From the NCBI GenBank assembly GCA_900546485.1, contig URDK01000015.1, positions 1 through 39,845 of the forward strand: DNA of 39,845 bases, written 5' to 3'. The notes beneath the pieces were generated by a model. The model had not been told where the DNA came from. It worked only from the letters and a program-made list of their open reading frames with translations, and did no database searches. Positions 1-8,696 of the stretch are shown here, piece after piece. Position 1 is the first letter of the stretch; each line of letters opens with the position of its first letter. Source of the DNA: an uncultured Eubacteriales bacterium. Its GTDB lineage: Bacteria > Bacillota > Clostridia > Oscillospirales > Oscillospiraceae. Position numbers and translations under genes: made by a program.

Positions 1-1560
1 CAGCGGTGCCTCATTCAGTACGACGGTCATGTATTTGTTGACGGTGTTCCGCATATCCCGCCGGGAGATGGTACGGCAGTCCTCCAGGTCGTGCTCCAGG
101 AATATGAAGTGGAAGCCCAGGTCACGGGCCTGCTCCTCCATGAGAGCGTGGACGCCGTTCATGCCCTTACAGGCCACATTGTCATTGAAGATGACCATGT
201 CGCAGTTGAACTTGCTGGCCCACTCCCACACAGCGTTGACGTTGTCCCAGCCGCCCACGGCATGGTGGCGCATGACGCCCTTTTCGGAGAAGATGGCCAG
301 GTCCTGAATGGCCTGCTCCGGGTCGGTGGTGGAGATCATGTTGTGGCCCATGGTGGAGTCCATATTCAGCACGATATTGATGCCCCAGCAGTTCTGGACC
401 CAGGTGGGGAAATCGGTGTAATACACCGCGGAGGGCCCCCACAGGAATGCCCGGTGGCGGGTAGTGCCGCCGAAAGGCTCATGCTTCCGTTCGTAGGCCT
501 CCAGCATGAGCTTCAGCACCTTGCGGTCGTTTTTAGTGAACTGGTCCTCCTGGCCGTTGACGGAAGCCCAGGAATATAACCGATACAGACTCTCGGCAAT
601 GCCGCAGAGGGCGGAGTACGGGGTCTTGAAGATGTCCCACTTCTCCAGCTCTATGGTGTTCTGCTCGTTCATCTGCTTGGCGCGCTCGAAGAGGGCGGCC
701 CAGTCGTAGCGCTCGCCGTATTCCTTCTCGATGAAGGCGATGGCATCCTTGAGCACCTGGGTGCTGTACGGGTGAGCGCCCGGCTCGTTGTGGATCATGG
801 CCATGGTGATGGGGAAGTCGGGCAGGCCTATGCGGCGGCGCTGGAACATACTCGTGGCCTCGCTGGCGTTGCAGGGCATGTTCGTCGTGAGCATGGCCTT
901 GCCGATGAGCGGGAAGTCGTCCTCGAAGGTGACGCCCGTCTCAGCCGAGCAGCGGGAGCATACGTCCGCCGCGAGGCCGAAGCTCTCGGCGACGTCTATG
1001 TAGTGCGGCTGCAGATGCTGGTCTATGTCGCAGATGATGAACTCGGGCAGGGTCTGCAGCGGGATGGGGATGAGGTTCGGGAAGCCGGCCATGAAGAGGG
1101 GCGGCATGACCTCGTCCATCGGGACCATCCTGTCGGTCAGCGGGCCGCCGCCGAGCCTGCGGTCATTGGAGAGGACCAGGGCGATCTTCTTGGTCAGGCT
1201 CTGCACTATGGCGTGCATGTTGAGGTGAGCGATCTTCAACTCGGGGCCGCGGAAGCCCTCAAAGAGCCTGTCGATGAAGCAGAAGGTGCCGAGGTAGGAG
1301 CCCATCCAACGGTACTCCCACATTCCCTTGAGCACCGGCAGCGGGGCGCTCGCGACCATGAGGCCCATGCTCTTGAGGTTGTTGAGCCAGGCGAGGTAGT
1401 CGACCATGGTGTCGTGCACGCCGCGCCACTCGCGGTACTTGGCTATGCCGGTCTTGTCGTAGAAACGGCTGCGCAGACCGCCGGTGCCGTGCTCCGCCTG
1501 CCATTTGGGGTCGAACTTTTGAAGTTTCTTGTCTATCGCCGCGGTTATCGGATTTTTCAT
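1..1560 (-). CDS. 2-hydroxyacyl-CoA dehydratase, large subunit (3' end beyond window)
   Basis: Reading the minus strand from the ATG at 1560 gives 520 codons with no stop before the left edge, so the C-terminus is missing. The protein resembles the alpha-type subunit of the HgdAB/FldBC/BcrBC family, [4Fe-4S] enzymes that dehydrate (R)-2-hydroxyacyl-CoA or reduce aryl-CoA in anaerobes. Visible cysteines that could ligate a cluster are in CSRCSAE (about residue 201), MPCNASEATSM (about 229) and NVACKGMNG (about 462). An SD (GGAAGGGGGAG) lies in the 17-base gap after the paired subunit, so the two are one operon. At 520 residues or more it exceeds well-known members (about 400-480). No HgdC-type activator ATPase is visible. 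The family is fairly sure; the substrate is not readable. Confidence 0.8.
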   Translation of the reverse strand, partial: MKNPITAAIDKKLQKFDPKWQAEHGTGGLRSRFYDKTGIAKYREWRGVHDTMVDYLAWLNNLKSMGLMVASAPLPVLKGMWEYRWMGSYLGTFCFIDRLFEGFRGPELKIAHLNMHAIVQSLTKKIALVLSNDRRLGGGPLTDRMVPMDEVMPPLFMAGFPNLIPIPLQTLPEFIICDIDQHLQPHYIDVAESFGLAADVCSRCSAETGVTFEDDFPLIGKAMLTTNMPCNASEATSMFQRRRIGLPDFPITMAMIHNEPGAHPYSTQVLKDAIAFIEKEYGERYDWAALFERAKQMNEQNTIELEKWDIFKTPYSALCGIAESLYRLYSWASVNGQEDQFTKNDRKVLKLMLEAYERKHEPFGGTTRHRAFLWGPSAVYYTDFPTWVQNCWGINIVLNMDSTMGHNMISTTDPEQAIQDLAIFSEKGVMRHHAVGGWDNVNAVWEWASKFNCDMVIFNDNVACKGMNGVHALMEEQARDLGFHFIFLEHDLEDCRTISRRDMRNTVNKYMTVVLNEAPL

Positions 1561-1577
1561 CTTCTTCTCCCCCTTCC

Positions 1578-2759
1578 TCAGGCGTTGATCTTTTTGATCT
1601 CCAGGCTCTCGACGAAGGCCTGGAAGCGGGTGCGGAGCTGGCCCACGGAGCCAAGGGCGTATTCCTTCTCAATGGTGCAGCAGGGCACGCCCATCTCGTT
1701 TTGCAGCACGAAGGAGCCGAGGACCTTCTCATAGCTCCAGAACTCGCAGAACTTCATGTTCTCGTACACGACGCCGTCGGCGTGGTACTCGTCGACGAGG
1801 CGCTTGACCTCGAGGTGGCGCTGGTCGATCTTGTCGCCGGACATGAAGCGCGCGCACTGGTTCCAGTGCAGGTAGTGGCGGCAGATGGCGTCGAAGGCGC
1901 TCTCGCCCGGGGCTATGTCTATGCGCTCGCGGCTCGGGAAGCTTCCGAAGCAGTAGCGGTCCGCCACGACCATGGCGCCGCACATCTCGACGAGCTTGGT
2001 GAAATCGGGGTCGTCTATCTCGGAGCCCGCGATGACTATCCTGGCGCGGAAGGGGAACTTCGGCTCCGGCTCGCGGGTCTTTATCTCCTCGAGGGTCTCC
2101 TTTATGTAGGGGAGTATGAGCTCGTGCGGACACACCTGGCTCACGAGCTGGATGACGTGGAACTCATAACCGGTGATGGGCGGATTGGGGAGTTTGCGGA
2201 AGTTGCCGATCTCGGTGATGACGTCGCAGAGCTCGTTGAAGTCCTCAACCGCCTTGCGCATCGCGGCGTCGGAGACGTCTATGCCGAAGCGGCGTTCAAG
2301 CTCGTCGACGACCTTGAGCTTGAGCTGGGCCTTGTAGTAGTCGAGGGAGGTCTTGTCGCCCTTCATCGGCGGGTCGATGATGGTAACGAAGAATTTGTCG
2401 TTCTTGACGGGGTTTATGAGGAAGAAGTGCTCCTGCATTCTCTCCATGGCGGCGCAGCTCTCGGCCCCGAACAGGGCGCTGAGGTAGTTGTAGCCGCCCT
2501 CGATGCCGCGCTCGAGTATGGAGCGGACGTAGGGACAGTTGCGGTTCGTCATGTAGTAAGTGGCGACATCCGGGGAGGAACAGCGCGGCGCGCGCAGACG
2601 CGAGGAAAAGCACCCGGGAAGATTCAGCAGGACTTCGGGGATATAGTAGCAGTTGTACCCCAACGCGATCTTTCCATCGTTGACCGCCTGCGTGACCAGC
2701 TCATTCTGAGCCTCCTGCAGGAGGTTCTCGAAGTAGATCAGGTGTTTCAGATCCTTCAA
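1578..2759 (-). CDS. 2-hydroxyacyl-CoA dehydratase, small subunit (HgdB/FldC/BcrC-like)
   Basis: A 393-residue protein with the N-terminal pattern of the family's beta subunits: a Cys followed by xxxPEVLLNLPG, then a second Cys cluster near TNRNCPYVRS, and a late Cys in ENMKFCEFWSYE. These three positions match the usual cluster ligands. I chose the TTG at 2759 because AAGGGGG sits 7 bases upstream; an in-frame TTG at 2789 would place that SD inside the gene. It is the first gene of the operon, followed after 17 bases by the larger subunit, with a consensus promoter about 70 bases upstream. The pair should form a heterodimer that needs an ATP-dependent one-electron activator encoded elsewhere. 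A role in amino-acid or lactate-type fermentation is inference. Confidence 0.82.
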   Translation of the reverse strand: MKDLKHLIYFENLLQEAQNELVTQAVNDGKIALGYNCYYIPEVLLNLPGCFSSRLRAPRCSSPDVATYYMTNRNCPYVRSILERGIEGGYNYLSALFGAESCAAMERMQEHFFLINPVKNDKFFVTIIDPPMKGDKTSLDYYKAQLKLKVVDELERRFGIDVSDAAMRKAVEDFNELCDVITEIGNFRKLPNPPITGYEFHVIQLVSQVCPHELILPYIKETLEEIKTREPEPKFPFRARIVIAGSEIDDPDFTKLVEMCGAMVVADRYCFGSFPSRERIDIAPGESAFDAICRHYLHWNQCARFMSGDKIDQRHLEVKRLVDEYHADGVVYENMKFCEFWSYEKVLGSFVLQNEMGVPCCTIEKEYALGSVGQLRTRFQAFVESLEIKKINA

Positions 2760-2778
2760 TTTGCAGCCCCCTTGATTT

Positions 2779-2793
2779 TTATTTGTCAAATAA
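2779..2793. promoter_or_regulatory. Perfect 15-bp palindrome in the dehydratase leader
   Basis: TTATTTG-N-CAAATAA lies between the promoter (2835-2863) and the SD of the minus-strand dehydratase operon. Its AT-rich symmetry suggests an operator or a small leader hairpin. No protein can be assigned. Confidence 0.4.
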
Positions 2794-2834
2794 TAAAATT
2801 GAAATGCACAACAAACCCATCCTTATGTGTTAAA

Positions 2835-2863
2835 ATTATAGTACATAATGACGGGCTTGTCAA
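2835..2863 (-). promoter_or_regulatory. Sigma-A promoter of the dehydratase operon
   Basis: On the minus strand TTGACA (2863-2858) and TATAAT (2840-2835) are separated by exactly 17 bases, a full consensus promoter. Transcription should start near 2828, leaving a leader of about 70 bases. Confidence 0.85.
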
Positions 2864-2894
2864 ACATTTATCGTCCTTCGCGTTCGAAAACCGA

Positions 2895-2913
2895 CTGGTC
2901 TGTAATTGACCAG
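2895..2913. promoter_or_regulatory. Inverted repeat upstream of the dehydratase promoter
   Basis: CTGGTC and GACCAG flank 7 bases, about 65-85 bp upstream of the inferred transcription start. That is a typical place for an activator site. It is short, so it may be chance. Confidence 0.3.
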
Positions 2914-2924
2914 AACCAGCAGCT

Positions 2925-2956
2925 AAAAAAAGCCGCCGCCCGTGAAGGGCGGCGGC
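2925..2956 (-). terminator. Intrinsic terminator after nadE and the RHH gene
   Basis: GCCGCCGCCC and GGGCGGCGGC pair around a 5-base loop. On the minus strand the stem is followed by seven T residues (2931-2925). It ends the nadE-RHH transcript before the dehydratase promoter. Confidence 0.9.
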
Positions 2957-2975
2957 CATTGTTTTGCGCGACGGG

Positions 2976-3167
2976 TCAATCCTCCGTGTAGTTTTCCAGC
3001 GCGTACTCGATGCACTGGTTGACGATCTTATTGAAGGACACGCCCGTTTTCAGGTTCAGCTCACAAATGCGGTCAAAGGTCGATGCCTTCATCCGTATCG
3101 TGCGGCTCACCGTGCTGAGCTTCTCGTCCTCAGTGTTGATTTTAAACGGCTCCACGAAGGCGCTCAC
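2976..3167 (-). CDS. Small ribbon-helix-helix protein, 63 aa
   Basis: The segment STVSRTIRMKASTFDRI followed by two predicted helices (ELNLKTGVSFNKIVNQCIE) fits an Arc/CopG-type RHH DNA-binding fold, with the first strand near residues 18-25. Its GTG start overlaps the nadE stop by four bases (GTGA), so it is probably translated by coupling, and a strong terminator follows. It could be an autoregulator of the nadE unit, or a stray antitoxin-like protein; no toxin gene adjoins it. The RHH call rests on pattern and length only. Confidence 0.6.
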   Translation of the reverse strand: MSAFVEPFKINTEDEKLSTVSRTIRMKASTFDRICELNLKTGVSFNKIVNQCIEYALENYTED

Positions 3168-3892
3168 CCCCCATAGCAGGAGGGCATGCGGCGTTTGTGC
3201 TCCGTGGCGGCGTGCATGCGCTCTATCTTGGCGCGGACGTCGGGGTCGACCTCGCCGCCGAGCACGACCTTGTCGATATCGGCGTAGCTGACGCCCATCT
3301 CGGCCTCATCGGTCTGGCCCTCGAAAAGTCCGGCGGAGGGAGCCTTTTCGATTATCACGCGCGGGCAGTCGAGGTATTCCAGGAACTCGTATATCTCGCC
3401 GACGGTGAGGTCGGCTATGGGGTTGAGGTCATAGGCCCCGTCGCCCCACTTGGTGAAGTAACCCACATAGGCCTCGCTGGCGTTGCCCGTGCCTGCGACC
3501 ACGCGTCCCTCGGCGTGCGCCACGGCATAGAGCGTCAGCATGCGCAGTCTCGGCGCGATGTTGGCTATGGCCATGTCCGTCAGCTCAGTCACGCCATCGA
3601 GCGCGGCGAGCTCCGCCTCACGGACGGGCGTGAGGTCCACCGTCCTTGTCTCGATGCCGAACTTCTCCGCGACCTCGAGCCCGTCGTCCTTGTCCATGCC
3701 GTAATTGCGCTTGGAGGCGCAAGGCATGATGATGCCGACCGTGTTCTCGCAGGCCATTTTGCACAGGATACCCACCAGGGCGGAATCCTTGCCGCCGGAG
3801 TTGCCGTAGACGATGCCCCTGGCGCCGCTCGATTTGAGGTACGCGCGGATATACTCTACGCGTGCGGACGTTTCTTCAGCATAATTTCTCAT
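3164..3892 (-). CDS. nadE: NH3-dependent NAD+ synthetase
   Basis: This 242-residue protein catalyses the last step of NAD+ synthesis, amidating the nicotinate dinucleotide with ATP and ammonia. The PP-loop motif SGGKDS is at residues 32-37. Further family signatures are GTGNASEAYVGYFTKWGDGAYDLNPI and a C-terminal HKRRMPSC. There is no N-terminal glutaminase (nitrilase) domain, so this is the short, ammonia-using form. ATG at 3892 has GAGGG 8 bases upstream. It is divergent from glutamine synthetase, with the two -35 boxes only 8 bp apart, and is followed by a coupled RHH gene. Confidence 0.9.
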   Translation of the reverse strand: MRNYAEETSARVEYIRAYLKSSGARGIVYGNSGGKDSALVGILCKMACENTVGIIMPCASKRNYGMDKDDGLEVAEKFGIETRTVDLTPVREAELAALDGVTELTDMAIANIAPRLRMLTLYAVAHAEGRVVAGTGNASEAYVGYFTKWGDGAYDLNPIADLTVGEIYEFLEYLDCPRVIIEKAPSAGLFEGQTDEAEMGVSYADIDKVVLGGEVDPDVRAKIERMHAATEHKRRMPSCYGG

Positions 3893-3921
3893 TTTTCGTC
3901 CCTCACTTTCAGGCTATGCGG

Positions 3922-3951
3922 ATATTATGTACTATTTTTCGGCAAAGTCAA
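3922..3951 (-). promoter_or_regulatory. nadE promoter
   Basis: Minus strand: TTGACT (3951-3946), 18 bases, TAATAT (3927-3922). It lies back to back with the glnN promoter; the two -35 boxes create an inverted repeat GTCAAG-N6-CTTGAC at 3947-3964. Confidence 0.7.
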
Positions 3952-3959
3952 GCGGGTTC

Positions 3960-3988
3960 TTGACGTAGTGGGGAATTTGCGTTAATCT
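3960..3988 (+). promoter_or_regulatory. glnN promoter
   Basis: TTGACG (3960-3965), 17 bases, TAATCT (3983-3988), with start of transcription expected near 3995 and a short leader to the TTG start at 4026. Confidence 0.65.
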
Positions 3989-4025
3989 TGCTTGTGTATT
4001 TTTATATTGAAAAAGGTGATGAGCT

Positions 4026-6116
4026 TTGTCCGGCATTGAAGAAATATTCGGCACTATGGTATTTTCGGACGCGGTCATGCGCGAGCGGCTGCCCGAGGAC
4101 ACCTATGCCGCCGTGCAGCGGACCATGCGCAGCGGCAGGCGCCTGCACCCCGATACCGCTGAGGTAGTCGCCGCCGCCATGAAGGACTGGGCGCTCGAGA
4201 AGGGCGCAACGCATTTCACGCACTGGTTCCAGCCCATGACCGGCGTCACAGCCGAGAAGCACGACAGCTTTCTCGAGCCCGATGGTGCGGGCGGAGTCGT
4301 GATGGAGTTCTCCGGCAAGGAGCTCATCCACGGCGAGCCGGACGCGTCGAGCTTCCCCTCCGGCGGTCTGCGCGCCACCTTCGAGGCCCGCGGCTACACC
4401 GCCTGGGACCCGACAAGCTACGCCTTTATCCGCGACCGTGTACTCTACATCCCCACCGCCTTCTGCTCCTACGGAGGCGAGGCGCTGGACCAGAAGACGC
4501 CGCTGCTGCGCTCCATGGAGGCGCTCTCGCGTCAGGCCCTGCGCGTGCTCAAGCTCTTCGGCACCCAGGCCTCGCTGGTTCTGCCCATGGTCGGCGCCGA
4601 GCAGGAGTATTTCCTCGTCGAGCGCGACATGTACGAGCAGCGCCAGGACCTCATCTACACCGGCCGCACCCTCTACGGCGCAATGCCGCCCAAGGGTCAG
4701 GAGATGGACGACCACTATTTCGGCACCGTCAAGCCCCGCGTAGCGGCCTTCATGCGCGAGATAAACGAGGAGCTCTGGCGCGTCGGCGTCACGGCCAGGA
4801 CCGAGCACAATGAGGCCGCTCCCGCCCAGCACGAGCTCGCCTGCGTATATGACACGGCCAACATCGCCGCGGACCACAACCAGCTTGTCATGGACGTCAT
4901 GCAGAAGACCGCCAAAAAGCACGGGCTTGTCTGCCTGCTGGGCGAAAAGCCCTTCGAGGGTGTCAACGGCTCCGGCAAGCACAACAACTGGTCTCTTGCC
5001 ACCGACACGGGCATCAATCTTTTCGATTCCGGCGAGACCCCGGGCGAGAACGCGCAGTTCCTGCTCTTCCTCTGCGCCGTCATCAAGGCCGCGGACGACT
5101 ATCAGGACCTGCTGCGCATCTCCATCGCCAGCGCGGGCAACGACCACCGTCTCGGCGCGGCCGAAGCGCCCCCGGCGATAATCTCGATGTTCCTCGGCGA
5201 GGAGCTCACCGGCATACTCGAGTCCATCGAGAACGACACCGCCTGCGACGTCAAGGAGAAGGAGCTCTTCAAGGTCGGCGTCCACGCCCTGCCCCGCTTC
5301 CCCAAGGACACTACGGACCGCAACCGCACCTCGCCATTTGCCTTCACGGGCAACAAGTTTGAGTTCCGCATGCCCGGCTCGGCGGCGTCCATCTCCTCCG
5401 CGAACATTGCTATAAACACGGCGGTCGCCGAGGAGCTCAGGCAGTTTGCCGACGAGCTTGAGGCGGCGGATGACTTCAAGAGTGCGCTCCAGGCCCTCAT
5501 AAAGCGTGTCGTGCGCGAGCACAAGCGCATCATCTTCAACGGCAACGGCTACGACCCCGCCTGGGTCGAGGAGGCCGAGCGCCGCGGACTGCACAATCTG
5601 CGCTCCACGCCCGAGGCTCTGCCCCACCTGCTGGACGAGGCCAACGCCGAGGTCTATGCCCGGCACAAGGTCTTCTCCAATGCGGAGCTGCGCTCCAGGC
5701 TGGAGGTGAGGCAGGAGGAGTACTGCAAGCTGGTGATGATAGAGGGCAAGACCGCCCTGGCTATGGCGAGGCGAGAGATACTGCCCGCCGTCAGCGCCTT
5801 TGCGAGCCGCCTTGCCGCCTCCGCCACAGCGCTCCAGGCCGCGCTTCCCGGCTGCCGCCCCGAGTTTGAGCTCGGCACTGCGGGCAGTCTGGTCCAGCTC
5901 TCCGACGCAGCGAACAACCTGTGCGCCAAGCTTGAGGATCTGCTGACGCGCGCGGAGCAGATACAGTCTCCGCAGGAGAACTCCTTCTTCCTGCACGATC
6001 AGGTGCTCCCCGTCATGGGCGCTCTCCGCGCCGCCTGCGACGACATGGAGACCATCACCGGCAAGGACGCCTGGCCGTTCCCGACCTACGGCGAGCTGCT
6101 CTTCGGCGTGAAATAA
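4026..6116 (+). CDS. glnN: Glutamine synthetase type III
   Basis: A 696-residue protein of the GSIII family, about the usual length (around 700) and far longer than GSI. It makes glutamine from glutamate, ammonia and ATP. Family blocks are visible in order: EIFGTMVFSDAVMRERLP at the N-terminus, FTHWFQPMTG, GGLRATFEARGYTAWDPTS, HNEAAPAQHELA and GKHNNWS. The TTG at 4026 is preceded by AAGGTGAT at good spacing and gives the expected N-terminus; the nearby ATG at 4020 runs into a stop in another frame. The gene is monocistronic, with its own promoter. No GlnR-type site was recognised upstream. Confidence 0.93.
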   Translation: MSGIEEIFGTMVFSDAVMRERLPEDTYAAVQRTMRSGRRLHPDTAEVVAAAMKDWALEKGATHFTHWFQPMTGVTAEKHDSFLEPDGAGGVVMEFSGKELIHGEPDASSFPSGGLRATFEARGYTAWDPTSYAFIRDRVLYIPTAFCSYGGEALDQKTPLLRSMEALSRQALRVLKLFGTQASLVLPMVGAEQEYFLVERDMYEQRQDLIYTGRTLYGAMPPKGQEMDDHYFGTVKPRVAAFMREINEELWRVGVTARTEHNEAAPAQHELACVYDTANIAADHNQLVMDVMQKTAKKHGLVCLLGEKPFEGVNGSGKHNNWSLATDTGINLFDSGETPGENAQFLLFLCAVIKAADDYQDLLRISIASAGNDHRLGAAEAPPAIISMFLGEELTGILESIENDTACDVKEKELFKVGVHALPRFPKDTTDRNRTSPFAFTGNKFEFRMPGSAASISSANIAINTAVAEELRQFADELEAADDFKSALQALIKRVVREHKRIIFNGNGYDPAWVEEAERRGLHNLRSTPEALPHLLDEANAEVYARHKVFSNAELRSRLEVRQEEYCKLVMIEGKTALAMARREILPAVSAFASRLAASATALQAALPGCRPEFELGTAGSLVQLSDAANNLCAKLEDLLTRAEQIQSPQENSFFLHDQVLPVMGALRAACDDMETITGKDAWPFPTYGELLFGVK

Positions 6117-6203
6117 AACGCATATCCCCGAAAACACAGCACCGTCCGCCTCCGGCGGAAGTGAACTGTCGGTCACTGCGCGCAACGCGAATAAAAGTTT
6201 AGT

Positions 6204-6266
6204 CCACCTTTTCAAAGGTGGTGGAGTCCAGAGGCAAAGCCTCTGGCCGCTCGCCGCAGCGAGCGG
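6204..6266. repeat. Three contiguous hairpins (REP-like mosaic)
   Basis: Three perfect inverted repeats follow one another with almost no spacer: 6204-6221 (CCACCTTT/AAAGGTGG), 6228-6246 (CCAGAGGC/GCCTCTGG) and 6247-6266 (CCGCTCGC/GCGAGCGG). They sit in the glnN downstream region, before a fourth stem that resembles a terminator. The modular layout suggests a dispersed intergenic repeat of this genome. Only one copy lies in the window. Confidence 0.5.
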
Positions 6267-6306
6267 AACTCTCCTTGTGCTTATTAAAGCGCAGGAGGGG
6301 GTCTAA

Positions 6307-6341
6307 GGGGGAACCCTCGCCGGGGGTTCCCCCTTTGTTTT
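6307..6341 (+). terminator. Stem-loop after glnN
   Basis: GGGGGAACCC pairs with GGGTTCCCCC around a 7-base loop, followed by TTTGTTTT. A probable intrinsic terminator for glnN readthrough. It also separates glnN from the convergent GH3 gene. Confidence 0.7.
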
Positions 6342-6350
6342 ACCTCCTGC

Positions 6351-7553
6351 TCACTCAATGATGCCGTGCGCGATCTTCAGCTCCAGCACGCGCTGGACGC
6401 TCTCGTCAATGCGCTGCTCCGTCAGGCGGCCGTCGGTGACGGCTGTTTCCAGGGCGGTCAGCGCTGCCTCAATGTCGGGGACGCCGAGGAGTATGTCGCC
6501 GCCCGCCTCGAGGAACTTCACGCAGACCTCGCCGTTATCGTAGCCCGCCAGCGCACCCATGTCCAGGGAGTCGGTTATGACGATGCCGTCCCAGCCGAGC
6601 TCCTCGCGCAGAAGGTCCGTGATTACGGCCTTCGATATCGTCGCGGGCTCGTTGTCCACGGCGGTGACCGTGATGTGGCCCACCATGACCATGTCCACGC
6701 CAGCCTCGATGCCGGACTCAAAGGGCAGCAGCTCGCCGGCGCGCAGCTCGTCAAGGCTCTTGTCGACTACGGCCGCGCCCTCGTGGGTGTCGGTAGAGGT
6801 GTCGCCGTGGCCGGGGAAGTGCTTCACGCAGCAGACCACGCCCGCGTCGGTGAAGCCGCGCACGGCAGCGGCGACGAGCTCGGAGGCCTGGGCGAAGTCA
6901 TCGGAGTACGCGCGGTCGCCTATCACCGTGTTCTCAGGGTTTGTCCAGACGTCGGCCACGGGGGCGAAGTCCGTGTTGAAAAGGCAGCTCACCATGTCGC
7001 TGCCTATCGTGTAGGCGTTGGCGTAGGCTGTGTCCTCGCCCATGTCCTTGTAGCTGTACATGTCGTTCACCCAGGTGGTGCCCAGCTTGTACATAAGCCG
7101 TCCGACATTTCCGCCCTCCTCATCGGCGCTGATAAAGAGCGGGATCTCGGAGTAGGACTGCGTGTTTGTTATCATCTCGCGCGTCTGCTCCTGAGTGACC
7201 AGATTGTCGACGCTGTATATGAGCCCGCCGACGGGATAGCTCTCAAGCGCGAGCCGGGTCGTCTCGCCCGCAGCCGTGACGGGGCTCTCGCCCGTGAGGG
7301 TCTCGGGCCGGACTATCATGAGCTGGCAGAGCTTCTCACGCAGAGTCATGCCGGAGAGCAGCTCCTCGGCCTTCACCTGCACGGGGTCCGGCGTGGGCTC
7401 GGGCGTGGGAGTAGGCGTCGGCTCCGGCGTTGCCGACGCGGCGGCCTCGGAGTCGGGGCTGGGCAGAGTCTGCGCGGGCGCCTGGCCGCAGGCTGAGAGC
7501 GCCAACGCGCTTATAAGGACGAAGCATACGGCGTTTTTTCTCAATATTTTCAT
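6351..7553 (-). CDS. Lipoprotein glycoside hydrolase family 3 (NagZ-like)
   Basis: A 400-residue secreted lipoprotein. A hydrophobic signal ends in the lipobox LSAC (Cys22), then a Pro/Thr-rich TPEPTPTPTPEP spacer (about 42-57), then a GH3 barrel. NagZ-type signatures are KHFPGHGDTSTDTH (244-257), NPENTVIGDRAYS, and the presumed nucleophile Asp in VITDSLDMG (about 328). The expected activity is exo-beta-N-acetylglucosaminidase on muropeptides or other GlcNAc glycosides outside the membrane. The separate C-terminal domain of larger GH3 enzymes is absent, as in NagZ. ATG at 7553 follows AAGGGGGG at a rather long 12-base spacing. It is divergent from the CobW genes and shares their promoter region. 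Confidence 0.85.
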   Translation of the reverse strand: MKILRKNAVCFVLISALALSACGQAPAQTLPSPDSEAAASATPEPTPTPTPEPTPDPVQVKAEELLSGMTLREKLCQLMIVRPETLTGESPVTAAGETTRLALESYPVGGLIYSVDNLVTQEQTREMITNTQSYSEIPLFISADEEGGNVGRLMYKLGTTWVNDMYSYKDMGEDTAYANAYTIGSDMVSCLFNTDFAPVADVWTNPENTVIGDRAYSDDFAQASELVAAAVRGFTDAGVVCCVKHFPGHGDTSTDTHEGAAVVDKSLDELRAGELLPFESGIEAGVDMVMVGHITVTAVDNEPATISKAVITDLLREELGWDGIVITDSLDMGALAGYDNGEVCVKFLEAGGDILLGVPDIEAALTALETAVTDGRLTEQRIDESVQRVLELKIAHGIIE

Positions 7554-7561
7554 TTTAAGGT

Positions 7562-7590
7562 TTGACCCCCCTTGCTGTTGGTGGTAAAAT
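7562..7590 (+). promoter_or_regulatory. Promoter of the CobW pair
   Basis: TTGACC (7562-7567), 17 bases, TAAAAT (7585-7590). The start should lie near 7597, inside the palindrome at 7596-7611. Confidence 0.7.
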
Positions 7591-7595
7591 AAATC

Positions 7596-7611
7596 GGTTA
7601 TGATTATAACC
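7596..7611. promoter_or_regulatory. Palindromic operator between divergent promoters (Zur-like?)
   Basis: GGTTAT-GATT-ATAACC is a perfect dyad covering the -10 of the GH3 promoter and the probable start of the cobW promoter. COG0523 metallochaperones are often repressed by Zur, whose boxes are AT-rich palindromes such as GTTATANTATAAC in proteobacteria. The likeness is partial, so the Zur assignment is inference. Confidence 0.45.
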
Positions 7612-7631
7612 CTGTCAGACCTGAATTACAA
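7603..7631 (-). promoter_or_regulatory. Promoter of the GH3 lipoprotein gene
   Basis: Minus strand: TTGTAA (7631-7626), 17 bases, TATAAT (7608-7603). It overlaps the 7596-7611 palindrome, so one regulator could control both directions. Confidence 0.6.
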
Positions 7632-7652
7632 TTTCAAAAGGAAGCGCAGTAT

Positions 7653-8688
<1,036 letters not shown>

Positions 8689-8696
<8 letters not shown>

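Noticed and set aside
1701..2909. 402-codon plus-strand frame opposite the dehydratase subunit
   Set aside because: Low-complexity Val/Ala/Leu/Asp protein with no motif; the minus strand carries clear family motifs, promoter and SD.
4002..6215. 737-codon open frame antisense to glnN
   Set aside because: It mirrors a well-identified gene, has no recognisable motif or SD, and arises from GC-rich codon bias.
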